Below are positions 63,245 through 64,000 of a stretch of DNA of 64,000 bases, piece by piece (position 1 is the first letter of the stretch; the number at the start of each line of letters is the position of its first letter). Location: contig CAVQCX010000030.1 of the NCBI GenBank assembly GCA_963711095.1, positions 496,001 to 560,000 on the forward strand, written 5' to 3'. The position numbers and the translations under genes were made by a program. The DNA is from CAVQCX01 sp963711095. GTDB taxonomy: Bacteria; Pseudomonadota; Gammaproteobacteria; Chromatiales; Chromatiaceae. The notes under the pieces were generated by a model. It saw only the letters and a list, made by a program, of their open reading frames with translations. It did no database searches and was not told the DNA's origin.

Positions 63245-63622
63245 TGCTTCCTGCACCAGACGGTGATCCTGGTCACCCTGGTGACGGTGGAAGAGCCGCG
63301 GGTACCGACCGCGCACCGCTTACGGGTGGATCATCGCGGGTACGGATTTCACCGCCTGTTCCTCCATTACGGGTTCATGCAGACGCCCAACATTCCGGTG
63401 GCGATCCGGCTGGACTTCAACCTGATCGAAAGCATCGATCCCAACAACATCGCCTACTATCTGTCGCGGGCCACCCTGGTGCCCGTCCGTGACCTGGGAG
63501 GCATGGCCTACGTGCGCAAGCGGCTGTTCACGCTGATGGCCCGCAACGCGCTGAGCGCCGCCGATCTGTTCCAGCTGCGTCCCGAGCGCTCCATGGAGCT
63601 GGGCATGCAGATCGAGTTTTGA
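63245..63622 (+). pseudogene. kup: C-terminal fragment of a Kup potassium transporter
   Basis: About 125 residues matching the cytoplasmic end of Kup: HQTVILVTLVTVEEPRVP, HRLFLHYGFMQTPNIPVAIR, YLSRATLVPVRDLGGMAYVR and RLFTLMARNALSAADLF, ending MELGMQIEF. The 12 membrane helices that should precede it are missing. The break coincides with a REP-like sequence. Deletion or island insertion removed the 5' part. Confidence 0.88.
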
Positions 63623-63809
63623 GCCGCACCCCGCGCGACGCAGTGTGGAGACCATCGGAGGAAACCCCCGCCAAGCGGGGCGCTGGCAGGAGCCAGATTG
63701 AGAACCGGCACGGAATCCAAGGTTGGCGCTCGTTGTCCGCTGTCCCGCCCCTATGCTATAGATTAGCGAAGCATGCGGACGTCGAAGTCGCGATCGGGAG
63801 AGGGGCCCC

Positions 63810-64000
63810 ATGAGAGCTTGGACGAGAAGAACCCTTGCACACGCAAGGCGCTCGCGGGTCGCGGCGGCAATGCTAGCGGCCGCTGCCGCCGCCTTCCCGA
63901 CGCCGTCCCCCGCCCCCGTCCAATACGTCAAAACCTGCCCGTCGTTCGGGCCGGGCTTTTTCTATTATCCGGGAACGGACACCTGCTACAGCCCGTCCAC
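63810..64000 (+). CDS. Outer-membrane porin, N-terminus only
   Basis: A signal peptide (AAAMLAAAAAAFPTPSPAP-like region, residues 20-37) is followed by VQYVKTCPSFGPGFFYYPGT and DTCYSPS. The C-x(5)-GxGFFYxPGTDTC pattern is the N-terminal signature of alphaproteobacterial-type porins (PF02530). The gene runs off the window end. The ATG at 63810 follows GAGAGG. Confidence 0.75.
   Translation, partial: MRAWTRRTLAHARRSRVAAAMLAAAAAAFPTPSPAPVQYVKTCPSFGPGFFYYPGTDTCYSPS

Overview
The window is GC-rich DNA (mid-60s % by eye) from a gammaproteobacterium with periplasmic electron transport: System I cytochrome c maturation genes, several c-type cytochromes, a nitrous oxide reductase cluster and secreted DsrE-type proteins. 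Gene order and protein style suggest Chromatiales or a neighbour. That placement is an inference, and no rRNA or tRNA gene is visible to test it.

Layout. 1-12 kb: a secreted acetolactate decarboxylase, a frameshifted multihaem-type cytochrome, comEC, a DUF2062 membrane protein, lolCD, the agmatine-to-putrescine genes aguA/aguB, a TrpD2-like phosphoribosyltransferase and a small Rieske protein. 12-14 kb: a complete-looking sigma-54 unit with an upstream palindrome, a -24/-12 promoter, a roughly 270-nt transcribed stretch without a convincing reading frame, an intrinsic terminator, and a convergent sigma-54 activator gene. 14-22 kb: a DsrE-like protein, a 180-bp inverted-repeat element, ccmABCDE, mfd and csiV, with a (GCTAGGG)n array on the mfd stop codon. 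22-36 kb: an OB-fold secreted protein, a c4-type cytochrome and an 11-gene clade II-type nos cluster (nosZ, two c cytochromes, nosB, nosD, nosG, nosH, nosF, nosL, a third c cytochrome, nosY) with two FNR/DNR-type boxes. 36-41 kb: two phosphate transporters and a small coiled-coil protein. 41-43 kb: an epimerase and a DsrE-family protein behind a TetR regulator with matching palindromic operators.

43-63 kb is accessory DNA. A 742-bp block carrying the tetR gene is duplicated about 3.5 kb away. The second copy is decayed and holds a 165-bp inverted-repeat insertion whose empty site survives in the first copy. Between and around the copies are a RAYT transposase with REP-like palindromes, a second RAYT fragment, a PIN toxin-antitoxin pair and an IS200 remnant. 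From 47.4 to 62.7 kb lies a type III BREX phage-defence locus: HTH gene, brxF, brxC, pglXI, brxHII, pglZ, brxA. An AAA ATPase plus TOPRIM-like DUF4276 pair sits between brxC and pglXI, and three small toxin-antitoxin-like genes sit between pglXI and brxHII. The methyltransferase pglXI is broken by a 210-bp MITE with a perfect 8-bp target duplication and by several frameshifts, so the locus looks unable to methylate its host DNA. The island ends against a 5'-truncated kup potassium transporter, followed by the start of a porin gene.

Many genes carry single-base indels in short homopolymers (cytochrome, mfd, nosZ, brxC, the ATPase, pglXI, pglZ, tetR). Some may be sequencing errors. The tetR one is shared by both duplicate copies, and the pglXI damage includes a real insertion, so those two are better read as biological.
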